A DNA stretch of 64,000 nucleotides from Caballeronia sp. NK8 (GTDB lineage Bacteria > Pseudomonadota > Gammaproteobacteria > Burkholderiales > Burkholderiaceae), in contig NZ_AP024323.1 in NCBI RefSeq assembly GCF_018408855.1, positions 558,001 through 622,000 of the forward strand, written 5' to 3'. Below the pieces are notes generated by a model that did no database searches, had not been told where the DNA came from, and saw only the letters and a program-made list of their open reading frames with translations. The translations under genes were made by a program, and so were the position numbers. Numbering within the stretch: position 1 is the first letter of the stretch; each line of letters starts with the position of its first letter. Shown piece by piece: positions 7,509 through 16,654 of this stretch.

Positions 7509-8270
7509 ATGAACCGTATCGACCTGGCGGACCGCGTCGTGATCGTCACCGGCGGCGCGCGCGGCATCGGCCTCGCGGTGGCGGAGCGCGCGCTCGAATC
7601 GGGCGCCGATGTCTCGCTGTGGGACGTCGACGGCGAACGCCTTGCACGAACCAGCGCTGAACTCTCCGCAAAGCACAAGGACCGCAAGGTCAGTGAAGCC
7701 CTCGCCGAACTGACCGATGAATCGTCCGTCGACGCCGCCGCGAAAAAAACCCTCACCGCGCATGGGCGGATCGACGTGCTCGTCAACAATGCGGGCATCA
7801 CCGGCGGCAACGGCACGACCTGGGAACTCGCGCCCGACGTGTGGCGCCGCGTCATCGACGTCAATCTCATCGGGCCGTATCTGACCTGCCGCGCTGTCGT
7901 GCCGCACATGTTGAAGGGGGGCTACGGGCGCATCGTCAATGTCGCGTCGATCGCGGGCAAGGAAGGCAATCCCAACGCATCGCACTACAGCGCGTCTAAA
8001 GCCGGATTGATCGGGCTCACGAAATCGCTCGGCAAGGAACTCGCGGGCAAGAACATCCTCGTGAACGCCGTCACGCCCGCCGCCGCCAAGACCGAAATCT
8101 TCGATTCGATGTCGCAGCAACACATCGACTACATGCTCTCCAAAATTCCGATGAACCGCTTCCTGATGCCGCAGGAAGCCGCGTCGCTGATTCTGTGGCT
8201 CTCGTCCGAGGATTGCGCGTTCAGCACCGGCGCGGTGTTCGATCTGTCGGGCGGACGCGCGACGTACTGA
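7509..8270 (+). CDS. SDR dehydrogenase, candidate 2-keto-3-deoxy-L-rhamnonate 4-dehydrogenase
   Basis: The ATG at 7509 has AAAGGAGA upstream and gives 253 residues, a normal classical SDR size. Motifs: TGGARGIG (NAD(P) binding, residues 12-19), NNAG, and the catalytic YSASK with the upstream Ser. The gene opens an operon with an MFS carrier, rhmD and L-rhamnose dehydrogenase. In the diketo-hydrolase route of L-rhamnose described for Sphingomonas and Herbaspirillum, an SDR oxidises 2-keto-3-deoxy-L-rhamnonate to the 2,4-diketo acid, and this gene fits that step. The substrate is inferred from context; a dehydrogenase for a related deoxy sugar acid such as the fuconate equivalent is possible. 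Confidence 0.75.
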   Translation: MNRIDLADRVVIVTGGARGIGLAVAERALESGADVSLWDVDGERLARTSAELSAKHKDRKVSEALAELTDESSVDAAAKKTLTAHGRIDVLVNNAGITGGNGTTWELAPDVWRRVIDVNLIGPYLTCRAVVPHMLKGGYGRIVNVASIAGKEGNPNASHYSASKAGLIGLTKSLGKELAGKNILVNAVTPAAAKTEIFDSMSQQHIDYMLSKIPMNRFLMPQEAASLILWLSSEDCAFSTGAVFDLSGGRATY

Positions 8271-8292
8271 TTGCGTTCTCGGGAGAATCGCG

Positions 8293-9615
8293 ATGAATTA
8301 CTCCGCTACAGCGGAAGGCGCCGTCACGTCCCGCGTGATGCGCCGCCTGCTGCCGTTTCTGCTGCTCATGTATGTGCTCGCGTTTCTGGATCGCGCGAAT
8401 ATCGGCTTCGCGCAGAAGGCGTTGCAGCAGGACACCGGCCTGACCAACGCCGCATTCGCCTTCGGCGCGGGCGTGTTCTTCGTCGGCTATGCAATCTTCG
8501 AAGTGCCAAGCAATCTGTTGCTGCATCGCGTCGGTGCGAAGCTGTGGATGTGCCGCATCATGGTGACGTGGGGCCTCGTTTCCGCAGCGATGTCCTTCGC
8601 GCATGATTCGACCACGTTCTACGTGCTGCGCTTTCTGCTCGGCGTGGCGGAGGCGGGCTTCTTTCCAGGCATCGTCTATTACCTGACGCGCTGGTTCCCG
8701 CAATCGTCGCGGGCGCGCGCGCTCGGCGTGTTCTATTTCGGCGCGCCGCTCGCGTTCATCTTCGGCGCGCCGCTTTCGGGTCTGCTCCTCGAACTGCACG
8801 GCGCGCTCGGCTTCAAGGGCTGGCAGTGGCTCTTTCTCGTCGAAGGGCTGCTTGCGTCGATCGTCGGCGTGTGGGCATTCTGGTATCTCGACGATGACCC
8901 CGCGAAGGCGCGCTGGCTCACGCAGGAACAACGCGCGCTGCTCGTCGGCCGCCTCGACGAGGATGCCCGCGCCGCGTCGTCGCACGGTCCGCACAGCGTG
9001 CTCGCGGCGCTCGTCGATCCGCGCGTGCTGGTGCTGTGCTGCGTGTACTTCCTGATTCAGGCGGCGGTGTACGGCGTCGTCTTCTATCTGCCGCAACAGG
9101 TCTCCGCGCTGCTCGGAACGAAGGTGGGCTTGCGCGTCGGGCTCGTGACGGCGCTGCCGTGGATCGCCGCCGTGATCGTCACGTGGATCGTGCCGCGTTA
9201 TGCCGATCGAACCGGCAGGCATCGCGTCTGCGCGGTGGCGCTGCTCGTGATGTCGGGTGTGGCGATTGCAGTGTCGGGCGTCGCGGGCTCGCCCGTCGTC
9301 TCGCTGATCGCGCTGTGCTGCGCGGCGAGCGGCTTTATCGCCGCGCAGCCGCTCTTCTGGACCTTCCCGACGCGCTATCTGACCGGCGCGGCCGCCGCAG
9401 CCGGCATCGCGCTCGTCAATTCGCTCGGCGGACTCGGCGGTTTCTTTGCGCCGATGGCCCGCACCGCCGCCGAAGCCGCGTTCCATTCGACGAGCGCCGG
9501 GCTCATGGTGCTGGCGGGCGCGAGCGTACTTGCCGCGCTCGTCATCGTCGCGCTGGTGCGCGTACCGGGGCGCGCCGATCACGGACACCTTCCCGACGCC
9601 GCCAAGGCGTCCTGA
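8293..9615 (+). CDS. MFS transporter, ACS family, probable L-rhamnonate carrier
   Basis: 440 residues with about twelve hydrophobic segments; GGGAGA precedes the ATG. The family signature of anion:cation symporters is clear: LDRANIGFAQKAL in helix 1-2, VGYAIFEVPSNLLLHRVGAK and RFLLGVAEAGFFPGIVYYLT. These carriers move organic anions such as sugar acids with protons. It starts 23 bases after the SDR and ends 31 bases before rhmD; in Escherichia coli a homologous carrier (RhmT/YfaV) is encoded next to rhmD, so L-rhamnonate is the likely substrate here. Exact substrate is inferred from neighbours. Confidence 0.85.
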   Translation: MNYSATAEGAVTSRVMRRLLPFLLLMYVLAFLDRANIGFAQKALQQDTGLTNAAFAFGAGVFFVGYAIFEVPSNLLLHRVGAKLWMCRIMVTWGLVSAAMSFAHDSTTFYVLRFLLGVAEAGFFPGIVYYLTRWFPQSSRARALGVFYFGAPLAFIFGAPLSGLLLELHGALGFKGWQWLFLVEGLLASIVGVWAFWYLDDDPAKARWLTQEQRALLVGRLDEDARAASSHGPHSVLAALVDPRVLVLCCVYFLIQAAVYGVVFYLPQQVSALLGTKVGLRVGLVTALPWIAAVIVTWIVPRYADRTGRHRVCAVALLVMSGVAIAVSGVAGSPVVSLIALCCAASGFIAAQPLFWTFPTRYLTGAAAAAGIALVNSLGGLGGFFAPMARTAAEAAFHSTSAGLMVLAGASVLAALVIVALVRVPGRADHGHLPDAAKAS

Positions 9616-9645
9616 ACAACGAAACCACACGTACGGAGCCACATC

Positions 9646-10824
9646 ATGTCCATGCCTACGATCGCCCAGGTGCGCGCCTTCACGGTTCGCGGCGGCGGCG
9701 CCGACTATCACGACCAGGGCGCCGATCACTGGATCGACGATCACATCGCCACGCCGATGGCGCGCTATCCCGAATACCGCAAGAGCCGCCAGTCGTTCGG
9801 GCTGAACGTGCTCGGCTCGCTCGTCGTGGAGATCGAGGCGAGCGACGGCACCGTGGGCTTCGCGGTGACGACGGGCGGCGAGATCGGCGCGTTCATCGTC
9901 GAGAAGCATCTCGCGCGCTTTCTCGAAGGTCAGCGCGTCACCGACATCGAAAAGATGTGGGATCAGATGTACAACGCAACGCTCTATTACGGGCGCAAGG
10001 GCATCGTGCTCAACGCGATTTCGGGCGTCGATCTCGCGCTGTGGGACCTGCTCGCGAAAGTGCGCAAGGAACCGGTGTTTCATCTGCTGGGCGGTCCGGT
10101 TCGCGACGAACTGCAGTTCTACGCGACGGGCGCGCGCCCCGATCTCGCGAAGCAGATGGGCTTCATCGGCGGCAAGATGCCCTTGCAGCACGGCCCGGCC
10201 GAAGGCGAGGAAGGGCTCGCGAAGAACATCGCGAAGCTCGCGGACATGCGCGCGAAAGTCGGCGACGATTTCTGGCTGATGTTCGACTGCTGGATGAGTC
10301 TCGACCTCAACTACGCGAAGCGCCTCGCGAACGCGGCGCGCGAACACGGGCTTAAGTGGATCGAGGAAGCGTTGCCGCCGGATGATTACTGGGGCTATGC
10401 CGAACTGCGCCGCTCGGTGCCGAACGGGATGATGGTCACGACCGGCGAGCACGAAGCGACGCGCTGGGGCTTTCGCATGCTGTTCGAGATGGGCTGCGCG
10501 GACCTCGTGCAGCCGGATGTCGGCTGGTGCGGCGGCATCACGGAGTTGATCAAGATTTCCGCGCTGGCGGACGCGCACAACGTGCTCGTCGTGCCGCATG
10601 GCTCGTCGGTGTACAGCTATCACTTCGTCGTGACGCGCCACAACTCGCCGTTCGCCGAGTTCCTGATGATGGCGCCCAAGGCCGATCAGGTCGTGCCGAT
10701 GTTCACGCCCTTGCTGCTCGACGAGCCCGTGCCGGTGAACGGCCGCATGAAGGTGCCGGAGACGCCGGGCTTCGGCGTGCGGCTGAATCCGGAGTGCGCG
10801 CTGACGCGGCCTTACACGCATTGA
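9646..10824 (+). CDS. rhmD: L-rhamnonate dehydratase
   Basis: 392 residues, matching the E. coli RhmD sequence along its length as I recall it ([11 protein letters not shown] near the N-terminus, [39 protein letters not shown]). An enolase-superfamily enzyme: Mg ligands are the Asp in LMFDCW and the Glu residues in WIEEALPP and TTGEHEAT, and the catalytic His lies in PHGSS. It removes water from L-rhamnonate to give 2-keto-3-deoxy-L-rhamnonate in the cytosol. It lies third in an operon with the SDR and MFS genes. High confidence because specificity residues as well as family motifs match. Confidence 0.95.
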   Translation: MSMPTIAQVRAFTVRGGGADYHDQGADHWIDDHIATPMARYPEYRKSRQSFGLNVLGSLVVEIEASDGTVGFAVTTGGEIGAFIVEKHLARFLEGQRVTDIEKMWDQMYNATLYYGRKGIVLNAISGVDLALWDLLAKVRKEPVFHLLGGPVRDELQFYATGARPDLAKQMGFIGGKMPLQHGPAEGEEGLAKNIAKLADMRAKVGDDFWLMFDCWMSLDLNYAKRLANAAREHGLKWIEEALPPDDYWGYAELRRSVPNGMMVTTGEHEATRWGFRMLFEMGCADLVQPDVGWCGGITELIKISALADAHNVLVVPHGSSVYSYHFVVTRHNSPFAEFLMMAPKADQVVPMFTPLLLDEPVPVNGRMKVPETPGFGVRLNPECALTRPYTH

Positions 10825-10888
10825 TACGCGTCGAGCGTCATCCGTTTGGCGTGACAGTAAGGAAGGCGTTCACGCGGCGATGTAACGT

Positions 10889-10912
10889 GGATGACGGCAT
10901 GCGCCGTCATCC
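10889..10912 (+). other. intergenic hairpin between rhmD and rhamnose dehydrogenase
   Basis: GGATGACGGC (10889-10898) and GCCGTCATCC (10903-10912) form a perfect 10-bp stem with loop ATGC. No U run follows, so it is more likely an RNA-processing or stability element, or partial attenuator, inside the operon than a terminator. Confidence 0.4.
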
Positions 10913-10939
10913 TCAACGATGCGACAAGGGGAGACATTC

Positions 10940-11722
10940 ATGCTTTTGCAGAACAAGGTCGTCGTGGTGACGGGCGGATCGCGTGGCATCGGCCGGGCGA
11001 TCGCGCTCGCGAGCGCGCGTGAAGGCGCGGATGTCGCCATCAACTACTGGGGCGACAACGACAAGTCGTACGGCAAGGCATCGGCGGTGGAATCGATCGT
11101 CGCCGAGATCGAAGCGCTCGGGCGGCGCGCGATCGCCGTCGAGGGCAACGTCGCCGAGCGCGACACGGGCATCGAACTCATCGCGCGCACGGTGGATGCG
11201 TTCGGCCACGTCGACGTGCTGTCGAGCAATGCGGGCATCTGCCCGTTCCACGCGTTTCTCGACATGCCCGCCTCCGTCTACGAGACCACGGTCGCGGTGA
11301 ACCTGAACGGCGCGTTCTACGTGACGCAGGCCGCCGCGAACCAGATGAAGGCGCAAGGCACGGGCGGCGCGATCGTCGCGACGAGTTCGATCAGCGCGCT
11401 CGTCGGCGGTGGCATGCAGACGCACTACACGCCGACCAAGGCGGGCGTCCATTCGCTGATGCAATCGTGCGCGATCGCGCTCGGACCGTATGGCATCCGC
11501 TGCAATTCGGTGATGCCGGGCACCATCGCGACCGATCTCAACGCCGATGACCTTTCGGACACGGACAAGCGCGCCTATATGGAGAAGCGCATTCCGCTTG
11601 GGCGTCTCGGCGCGCCCGATGACGTCGCGCAATGCGTCGTCTTTCTCGCCTCGGACCGCGCGCGCTATGTGACGGGCGCTTCTTTGCTCGTGGATGGCGG
11701 CCTGTTCGTCAATCTTCAGTGA
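10940..11722 (+). CDS. L-rhamnose 1-dehydrogenase (SDR)
   Basis: The ATG at 10940 follows AAGGGGAGA and gives 260 residues. Motifs: TGGSRGIG cofactor loop, SSNAG in place of NNAG, catalytic Ser in SSISALVGG, and YTPTK. The stretches NAGICPFHAFLDMP, QTHYTPTKAG and VTGASLLVDGGLFVNLQ match characterised bacterial L-rhamnose dehydrogenases as I recall them. It oxidises L-rhamnose with NAD(P)+ to L-rhamnono-1,4-lactone, the first catabolic step of the non-phosphorylating route. It is last in the forward operon, 115 bases after rhmD, and converges with the LysR gene, with a single base between stops. Confidence 0.9.
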   Translation: MLLQNKVVVVTGGSRGIGRAIALASAREGADVAINYWGDNDKSYGKASAVESIVAEIEALGRRAIAVEGNVAERDTGIELIARTVDAFGHVDVLSSNAGICPFHAFLDMPASVYETTVAVNLNGAFYVTQAAANQMKAQGTGGAIVATSSISALVGGGMQTHYTPTKAGVHSLMQSCAIALGPYGIRCNSVMPGTIATDLNADDLSDTDKRAYMEKRIPLGRLGAPDDVAQCVVFLASDRARYVTGASLLVDGGLFVNLQ

Positions 11723-11723
11723 C

Positions 11724-12692
11724 TCAGTGAGGTGACACGGCCGAGTACTTGCGCAACAACGCGATGAAGTATTCGGCCGGTTCGCTCAAGGTTTCGAACT
11801 TTCGACGCAACAGCCCGAAACCCGACAGGCTCTTGCCGATTTCGATCGGCAGTTCGATCAGCAACTGCGCCCGCAGATAGTCGCGCACGACCGACTCCGG
11901 CAGCATCGCGACGGCTTCGCTGTTCTGCAGCAATTGCAGCGTCGCGAAGATCGACGCGCATTCGACGATATCGGCCGGCGTCGTCAGTCCTGCGCGCGCG
12001 AGTTCGTCTTCGAACAGACCACGCGCGGGGCTCGCGATCGGCTGCAGGATCCACGGCCAGCCGACCAGCGTGTCCAGCGCGAGTTCGGTCTTTCCGGCGA
12101 GCGGATGCCCCGCGCGCACGACGAGCCGCATCGCTTCGCGCGCGAGCGGCTCGAAGTCGAAATCGTTGTGTTGCAGGGGCGTGGTCAGCCGCCCGAGCGC
12201 GAGATCGACTTCGCGGCGATGCAGCAACTGCACGACCTGATCGCTCGTCTCGCCGAGGATGCGAACGTTCAGCAGCGGCCGCTCGGATTTCAGTTCGGTG
12301 ACGGCCATCGCGAGCACGTCGGGCGCGGCGCCCATGATCGCGCCCACGGTCAGCTGGCCGTGCCCGCCGCGACGCTTGGCGTCGAGATCGTCGGCGAAGC
12401 GCGTCAGGTCAGCGAGCGAGCGGCGCGCGTAGGCCAGCGCGGCGGTGCCGAGCGGGGTCGGCTGCATGCCGCGCGCGTTGCGCTCGAACAGCAGAAAGCC
12501 GAACGCCTCCTCGATATCCGCGAGCATGCGGCTCGCGCTCGGCTGCGCGACGTTGATCGTCTCGGCGGCCTGATGGAGATTGCGCGCGTCATCGAGCGCG
12601 ACGAGCAGCGCCAGATGCTTGAACTTCAGCCGATTCACCAGCGCGCTGGTTGAAATGCCGGGCGACACACTTTGGGACACGTTCTGATTCAT
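11724..12692 (-). CDS. LysR family regulator, probable controller of rhamnose genes
   Basis: The ATG at 12692 gives 322 residues; the upstream open frame to 12755 would read through the candidate operator, so it is set aside. The N-terminal winged helix is typical: FKHLALLVALDDARNLHQAA, NVAQPSASRMLADIEEAFG, LLFERNARGMQPTPLG. A periplasmic-binding-like co-inducer domain follows from about residue 110. The gene is divergent from rhaM, with an ATC-N9-GAT box between them, and convergent with the forward operon. This places it inside the rhamnose cluster as its likely regulator. Rhamnose genes are usually run by AraC, DeoR or LacI types, so a LysR type is worth noting. Confidence 0.87.
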   Translation of the reverse strand: MNQNVSQSVSPGISTSALVNRLKFKHLALLVALDDARNLHQAAETINVAQPSASRMLADIEEAFGFLLFERNARGMQPTPLGTAALAYARRSLADLTRFADDLDAKRRGGHGQLTVGAIMGAAPDVLAMAVTELKSERPLLNVRILGETSDQVVQLLHRREVDLALGRLTTPLQHNDFDFEPLAREAMRLVVRAGHPLAGKTELALDTLVGWPWILQPIASPARGLFEDELARAGLTTPADIVECASIFATLQLLQNSEAVAMLPESVVRDYLRAQLLIELPIEIGKSLSGFGLLRRKFETLSEPAEYFIALLRKYSAVSPH

Positions 12693-12752
12693 TCGACAGT
12701 TCGCGTTGAACCGCGCGATGATACGGCGCAGCGATACGTTTTTGCGATCGGC

Positions 12753-12771
12753 CAATCCTGCAATCGGATTG
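12753..12771. promoter_or_regulatory. LysR-type box CAATCC-N7-GGATTG
   Basis: Arms at 12753-12758 and 12766-12771 form an ATC-N9-GAT core, the pattern bound by several LysR regulators. It overlaps the -35 of the rhaM promoter and lies 61 bases from the LysR start, the usual place for autoregulation plus activation of the divergent gene. Confidence 0.6.
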
Positions 12772-12798
12772 TCGTGTTATCGGTCGGCGAATTATAGT
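12769..12798 (+). promoter_or_regulatory. predicted rhaM promoter
   Basis: TTGTCG (12769-12774), an 18-base spacer, and TATAGT (12793-12798), 58 bases upstream of the rhaM ATG. The -35 overlaps the LysR-type inverted repeat. Confidence 0.5.
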
Positions 12799-12855
12799 CG
12801 CAGCACAACGACTCCCGCACACAGGGATTCACCAATCAAAAGAAGGCGGCCCGCC

Positions 12856-13179
12856 ATGGAGACAGTGGCATTTCGCATGACCCTGAAGCCGGGCATGCGC
12901 GAGGAGTACGAGAAGCGCCATCGCGAGCTCTGGCCGGAACTGGCCGACGCGCTGCACGCGGCGGGCATCCGCGATTACCGGATCTTTCTCGACGAATCGA
13001 CCGGACATCTGTTCGCCATCCAGCAGCGTACGGACACGCATACCACCCATGCGCTGGCGACGCTGCCCGTCATGCGCAAGTGGTGGGACAGCATGGCCGA
13101 ACTGATGGAGACACACGCGGAGCGTGGAGACAGCGCGCCTGTCGCGGTGCCGCTCGTGCCGGTGTTTCATCTTCCCTGA
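12856..13179 (+). CDS. rhaM: L-rhamnose mutarotase
   Basis: 107 residues, the usual size for RhaM, starting at the ATG at 12856. Family motifs: FRMTLKPGMREEYEKRHRELW, LHAAGIRDYRIFLDE, HLFAIQ and MRKWWDSMAELMET. The enzyme interconverts alpha and beta anomers of L-rhamnose, raising the flux of the form used by the dehydrogenase. It is the first gene of a second forward operon that continues with the lactonase and four ABC transporter genes. The promoter and LysR-type box upstream suggest rhamnose-dependent control. Confidence 0.95.
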   Translation: METVAFRMTLKPGMREEYEKRHRELWPELADALHAAGIRDYRIFLDESTGHLFAIQQRTDTHTTHALATLPVMRKWWDSMAELMETHAERGDSAPVAVPLVPVFHLP

Positions 13180-13209
13180 AACGTTCGCCTCTCTCGCGAG
13201 GAAAGCAAC

Positions 13210-14094
13210 ATGCAGGTCGTCGATCCGCATATTCATCTGTGGGAGTTGTCCACGCATCATTACCCCTGGCTCGCGAATCCGCAGACGTCGTTCGTCGGCG
13301 ATGCGCGCGACCTGAAGCACGACTATCTGCTCGCGGATCTGCTGTGCGATGCACAGGACATCGAAATCCTGAAGCTCGTGCATGTCGATGCGAATCACGA
13401 TCCCGCCGATCCCGTCGAGGAAACGCGCTGGCTGCAATCGATCGCGGACAAGGACGGCATGCCGAACGGCATCGTCGCGGGCGCGGACCTGTCGGCGGAC
13501 AACGCCGAACAGGTGCTCGAAGCGCACGCGGCGTTCGCCAATACGCGCGGCATCCGCCAGATTCTCAACGTGCATGAGAACAGGCTCTACGACTATGTCG
13601 GCCGTCATTTCATGCGCGAGCCGCAATGGCGCAGGCATTTCGGCTTACTGAAGCGCTTCGGCATGTCGTTCGATCTGCAACTGTATCCATCGCAGATGGA
13701 AGAGGCCGCGCAACTCGCGCGCGAGCATGCGGATACGCAATTCATCGTCAATCACGCGGGGATGTTCGTGGACCGCAATTCGACGCAGGGCTATCGCGCG
13801 TGGCGTGAAGGCATTCGGATGCTGGCCGCCTGCCCGAACGTCGCGGTGAAGCTGAGCGGCTTCGCCATGTTCGATCACGCGTGGACCGTCGAGAGCCTGC
13901 GCCCTTACGTGCACGAGACCATCGATACATTCGGCCCCGACCGCGCGATGTTCGCATCGAACTTTCCGGTGGATCGCCTGTTCGGTTCGTACACGGCGAT
14001 CTGGAACGCCTACGCGCAGATCGTCGGCGATGCCAGCGACAGCGAGAAGGACGCGCTGTTCGTGCGCAACGCCGAACGCATCTATCGGATCTAG
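13210..14094 (+). CDS. amidohydrolase-fold sugar lactonase, probable L-rhamnono-lactonase
   Basis: 294 residues, start at 13210 after AGGAAAG. A TIM-barrel metal-dependent hydrolase of the COG3618 group: DPHIHLWE at the N-terminus holds the HxH metal motif, VNHAGMF and KLSGF follow, and [11 protein letters not shown] carries the late Asp. Members of this group from Burkholderia hydrolyse L-fucono and L-rhamnono lactones. Here it lies between rhaM and the rhamnose ABC transporter, so opening L-rhamnono-1,4-lactone to L-rhamnonate is the best call. The distinction between the rhamnose and fucose lactone cannot be made from sequence alone. Confidence 0.85.
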   Translation: MQVVDPHIHLWELSTHHYPWLANPQTSFVGDARDLKHDYLLADLLCDAQDIEILKLVHVDANHDPADPVEETRWLQSIADKDGMPNGIVAGADLSADNAEQVLEAHAAFANTRGIRQILNVHENRLYDYVGRHFMREPQWRRHFGLLKRFGMSFDLQLYPSQMEEAAQLAREHADTQFIVNHAGMFVDRNSTQGYRAWREGIRMLAACPNVAVKLSGFAMFDHAWTVESLRPYVHETIDTFGPDRAMFASNFPVDRLFGSYTAIWNAYAQIVGDASDSEKDALFVRNAERIYRI

Positions 14095-14102
14095 AGGGAA
14101 AC

Positions 14103-15614
14103 ATGACGCCAAGACTCGAACTGAGGCATGCAGGCAAATCGTTCGGACGCGTGCGCGCGCTCGGCGACGGCAGCCTGCAACTCTTTCCCGGCGAAGTGCA
14201 CGCGTTGCTGGGCGAGAACGGCGCGGGCAAGTCGACGCTCGTGAAACTGCTCGCGGGCGTCTATCAGCCCGATGCGGGCGAGCTGCTCGTGGATGGCGTC
14301 GCGTGTCGCTTCGCGAATCCCGCCGAAGCGCGCGATGCGGGCATCGCCGTGATCTATCAGGAGCCGACGCTCTTCGCCGATCTTTCCATCGCGGAGAACA
14401 TCTATATGGGCCGGCAGCCGCGCGATCGCTTCGGCCGCATTCGCTACGACGAGATGCATCGCGAAGTCGATGCGCTGCTGGCGTCGCTCGGCGTGAATCT
14501 GCGCGCGCAACGGCTCGTGCGCGGCCTGTCGATAGCGGATCAGCAGGTCGTCGAGATCGCGAAGGCGCTGTCGCTCGATGCGAACGTGCTGATCATGGAC
14601 GAGCCGACCGCCGCGCTCTCGCTGCCCGAAGTGGAACGGCTCTTCGCGATCGTGCGCGCCTTGCGCGAGCGCGATGTCGCGATTCTTTTCATCACGCATC
14701 GTCTCGATGAAGTGTTCGCGCTGACGCAGCGCATGACGATCATGCGCGACGGCATGAAAGTCTACGACGCACTCACGCAGGACATGAACATCGATGCGAT
14801 CGTGAGCCGGATGGTCGGCCGCGATCTCGACACGTTCTATCCGAAAGCCGACGTAACGCTTGGAGACGTGCGTCTTTCGGTGCGCAATCTCACGCGCGAA
14901 GGCGTGTTCAGGAACGTCTCGTTCGATGTGCGGGCGGGCGAGATCGTCGCGCTGGCCGGACTGGTCGGCGCGGGAAGAAGCGAAGTCGCGCGCGCGATCT
15001 TCGGCATCGATCCGGTCGATGGCGGTGAAGTGAAGATCGCGGGCAAAAAGCTCGCGCTGGGACATCCGGCGGCCGCCGTGCGCGCGGGCCTCGCGCTCGT
15101 GCCGGAAGATCGTCGCGCGCAAGGGCTCGCGCTGGAGTTGAGCATCGCGCGCAATGCGTCGCTGACGGTGCTCGGACGGCTGATGCGGCACGGACTCATC
15201 ACGGCGAAGAGCGAATCGGCGCTCGCAGCCGACTGGGGCAAGCGTCTGCGCCTCAAGGCCGGCGATCTCGACGCGCCCGTCGGCACGCTGTCGGGCGGCA
15301 ATCAGCAGAAGGTCGTGCTCGGCAAATGGCTGGCGACGAACCCGAGGGTGCTGATCATCGACGAGCCGACGCGCGGTATCGACGTGGGCGCGAAAGCGGA
15401 GGTGTATCGCACGCTGGCGGAACTCGTGAAGGAGGGCATGGCGGTGCTGATGATATCGAGCGAATTGCCTGAAGTGCTCGGCATGGCGGATCGCGTGCTC
15501 GTGATGCACGAAGGCCGCATCAGCGCGGATATCGCCCGCGCCGACGCGAACGAGGAACGTGTGATGAGCGCAGCTCTGGGCGCGTCCGCGCAAACACTAG
15601 GACGTGCAGCATGA
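14103..15614 (+). CDS. rhaT: sugar ABC transporter ATPase, probable rhamnose importer
   Basis: The ATG at 14103 with AGAGGGA upstream gives 503 residues, the size of tandem-ATPase sugar importers. Domain 1 has Walker [10 protein letters not shown] and Walker [11 protein letters not shown]. Domain 2 has the degenerate GLVGAGRSE loop, a full LSGGNQQ signature and [11 protein letters not shown]; a weak second Walker A is normal in this family. It powers uptake through the two permeases that follow, overlapping the first by four bases (ATGA). It lies 8 bases after the lactonase. Rhamnose is inferred from context (compare RhaSTPQ of Rhizobium). Confidence 0.9.
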   Translation: MTPRLELRHAGKSFGRVRALGDGSLQLFPGEVHALLGENGAGKSTLVKLLAGVYQPDAGELLVDGVACRFANPAEARDAGIAVIYQEPTLFADLSIAENIYMGRQPRDRFGRIRYDEMHREVDALLASLGVNLRAQRLVRGLSIADQQVVEIAKALSLDANVLIMDEPTAALSLPEVERLFAIVRALRERDVAILFITHRLDEVFALTQRMTIMRDGMKVYDALTQDMNIDAIVSRMVGRDLDTFYPKADVTLGDVRLSVRNLTREGVFRNVSFDVRAGEIVALAGLVGAGRSEVARAIFGIDPVDGGEVKIAGKKLALGHPAAAVRAGLALVPEDRRAQGLALELSIARNASLTVLGRLMRHGLITAKSESALAADWGKRLRLKAGDLDAPVGTLSGGNQQKVVLGKWLATNPRVLIIDEPTRGIDVGAKAEVYRTLAELVKEGMAVLMISSELPEVLGMADRVLVMHEGRISADIARADANEERVMSAALGASAQTLGRAA

Positions 15615-16654
15615 TGACACGACACTCTCCCACGCTACCCGCGATGCCGCCTGCCGAAACGAAACGCGAAAGCCTCGCGGTCTCGATCGCGAAGAGCCGC
15701 GAGCTGACGCTCTTCATCGTGCTGCTCGTGCTGATCGGCGCGACGGCGGCGGTCAAGCCCGACTTCCTCAATCTGCAGAATCTGCGCGACGTGCTGCTCA
15801 ATGTATCGATCATCGGTCTGCTGACGGCGGGCATGACGATCGTGATGCTGATGCGGCATATCGATCTGTCCGTGGCGTCGGTGGTCGGCGTATCGGCGTA
15901 TGCGGTCGGCAGCCTCTTCGTGATGTTTCCGCAGATGCCGGTGCTCGTCGCGATGTTCGCGGGCATCGGCGTCGGGCTGGCGATCGGCGCGGTGAACGGC
16001 GCGCTCGTCACGTTCGGGCGCGTGCCTTCGCTCGTCGCCACGCTTTCGACGCTTTATATCGTGCGCGGCGCGGACTACGCGTGGGTTCACGGCGGTCAGA
16101 TCAACGCAACGAGTCTGCCCGATGCGTTCGCCTCCATCGCGACGGGCTCGCTCCTCGGCGTGCCGAATCTCGTGTTGATCGCGCTGGTGGTGCTGATCGC
16201 GTTGTCGGTGTATCTGAAGCAGTATCGCGGCGGGCGCGAGCATTATGCGATCGGCTCGAATCCCGAAGCCGCGCGGCTCGCGGGCATCCGCGTGGACCGG
16301 CGCGTGATGATCGGCTTTCTGCTCTCGGGCGCGATCGCGGGGCTCGCGGGCGTGCTGTGGCTCGCGCGCTTCGGCACCGTCGATGCCAGTACGGCGAAGG
16401 GCATCGAGTTGCAGGTGGTCGCGGCGGCGGTGGTCGGCAGCGTCGCGATCACGGGCGGCGTTGGCACGATCGCGGGCGCGACACTCGGCGCGCTCGTGCT
16501 CGGCGTCATCAACATCGCCCTCGTTGTGTTGCGCGTGTCGCCGTTCTGGCAGCAGGCGATTCAAGGCGCGCTGATCGTTGCGGCGATCGCGCTCGATACG
16601 TTGCTGGCGCGTTCCGTCGCGCGCCGCATGATGAGGAAACGCGATCATGGCTAA
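15611..16654 (+). CDS. rhaP: sugar ABC transporter permease 1, probable rhamnose importer
   Basis: 347 residues with eight to ten hydrophobic segments. The start ATG at 15611 overlaps the ATPase stop. The BPD_transp_2 signature near [19 protein letters not shown] and the coupling region [20 protein letters not shown] are typical of ribose/rhamnose-type inner-membrane permeases. It pairs with the second permease, whose start overlaps its end by eight bases, giving a heterodimeric channel. Translational coupling across all three genes is suggested by the overlaps. Confidence 0.9.
   Translation: MMTRHSPTLPAMPPAETKRESLAVSIAKSRELTLFIVLLVLIGATAAVKPDFLNLQNLRDVLLNVSIIGLLTAGMTIVMLMRHIDLSVASVVGVSAYAVGSLFVMFPQMPVLVAMFAGIGVGLAIGAVNGALVTFGRVPSLVATLSTLYIVRGADYAWVHGGQINATSLPDAFASIATGSLLGVPNLVLIALVVLIALSVYLKQYRGGREHYAIGSNPEAARLAGIRVDRRVMIGFLLSGAIAGLAGVLWLARFGTVDASTAKGIELQVVAAAVVGSVAITGGVGTIAGATLGALVLGVINIALVVLRVSPFWQQAIQGALIVAAIALDTLLARSVARRMMRKRDHG

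Noticed and set aside
8221..10821. 866-codon reverse-strand ORF across the MFS and rhmD genes
   Set aside because: Composition is Arg/His-rich with no domain, the opposite strand holds well-supported genes, and long antisense frames are expected in GC-rich DNA.
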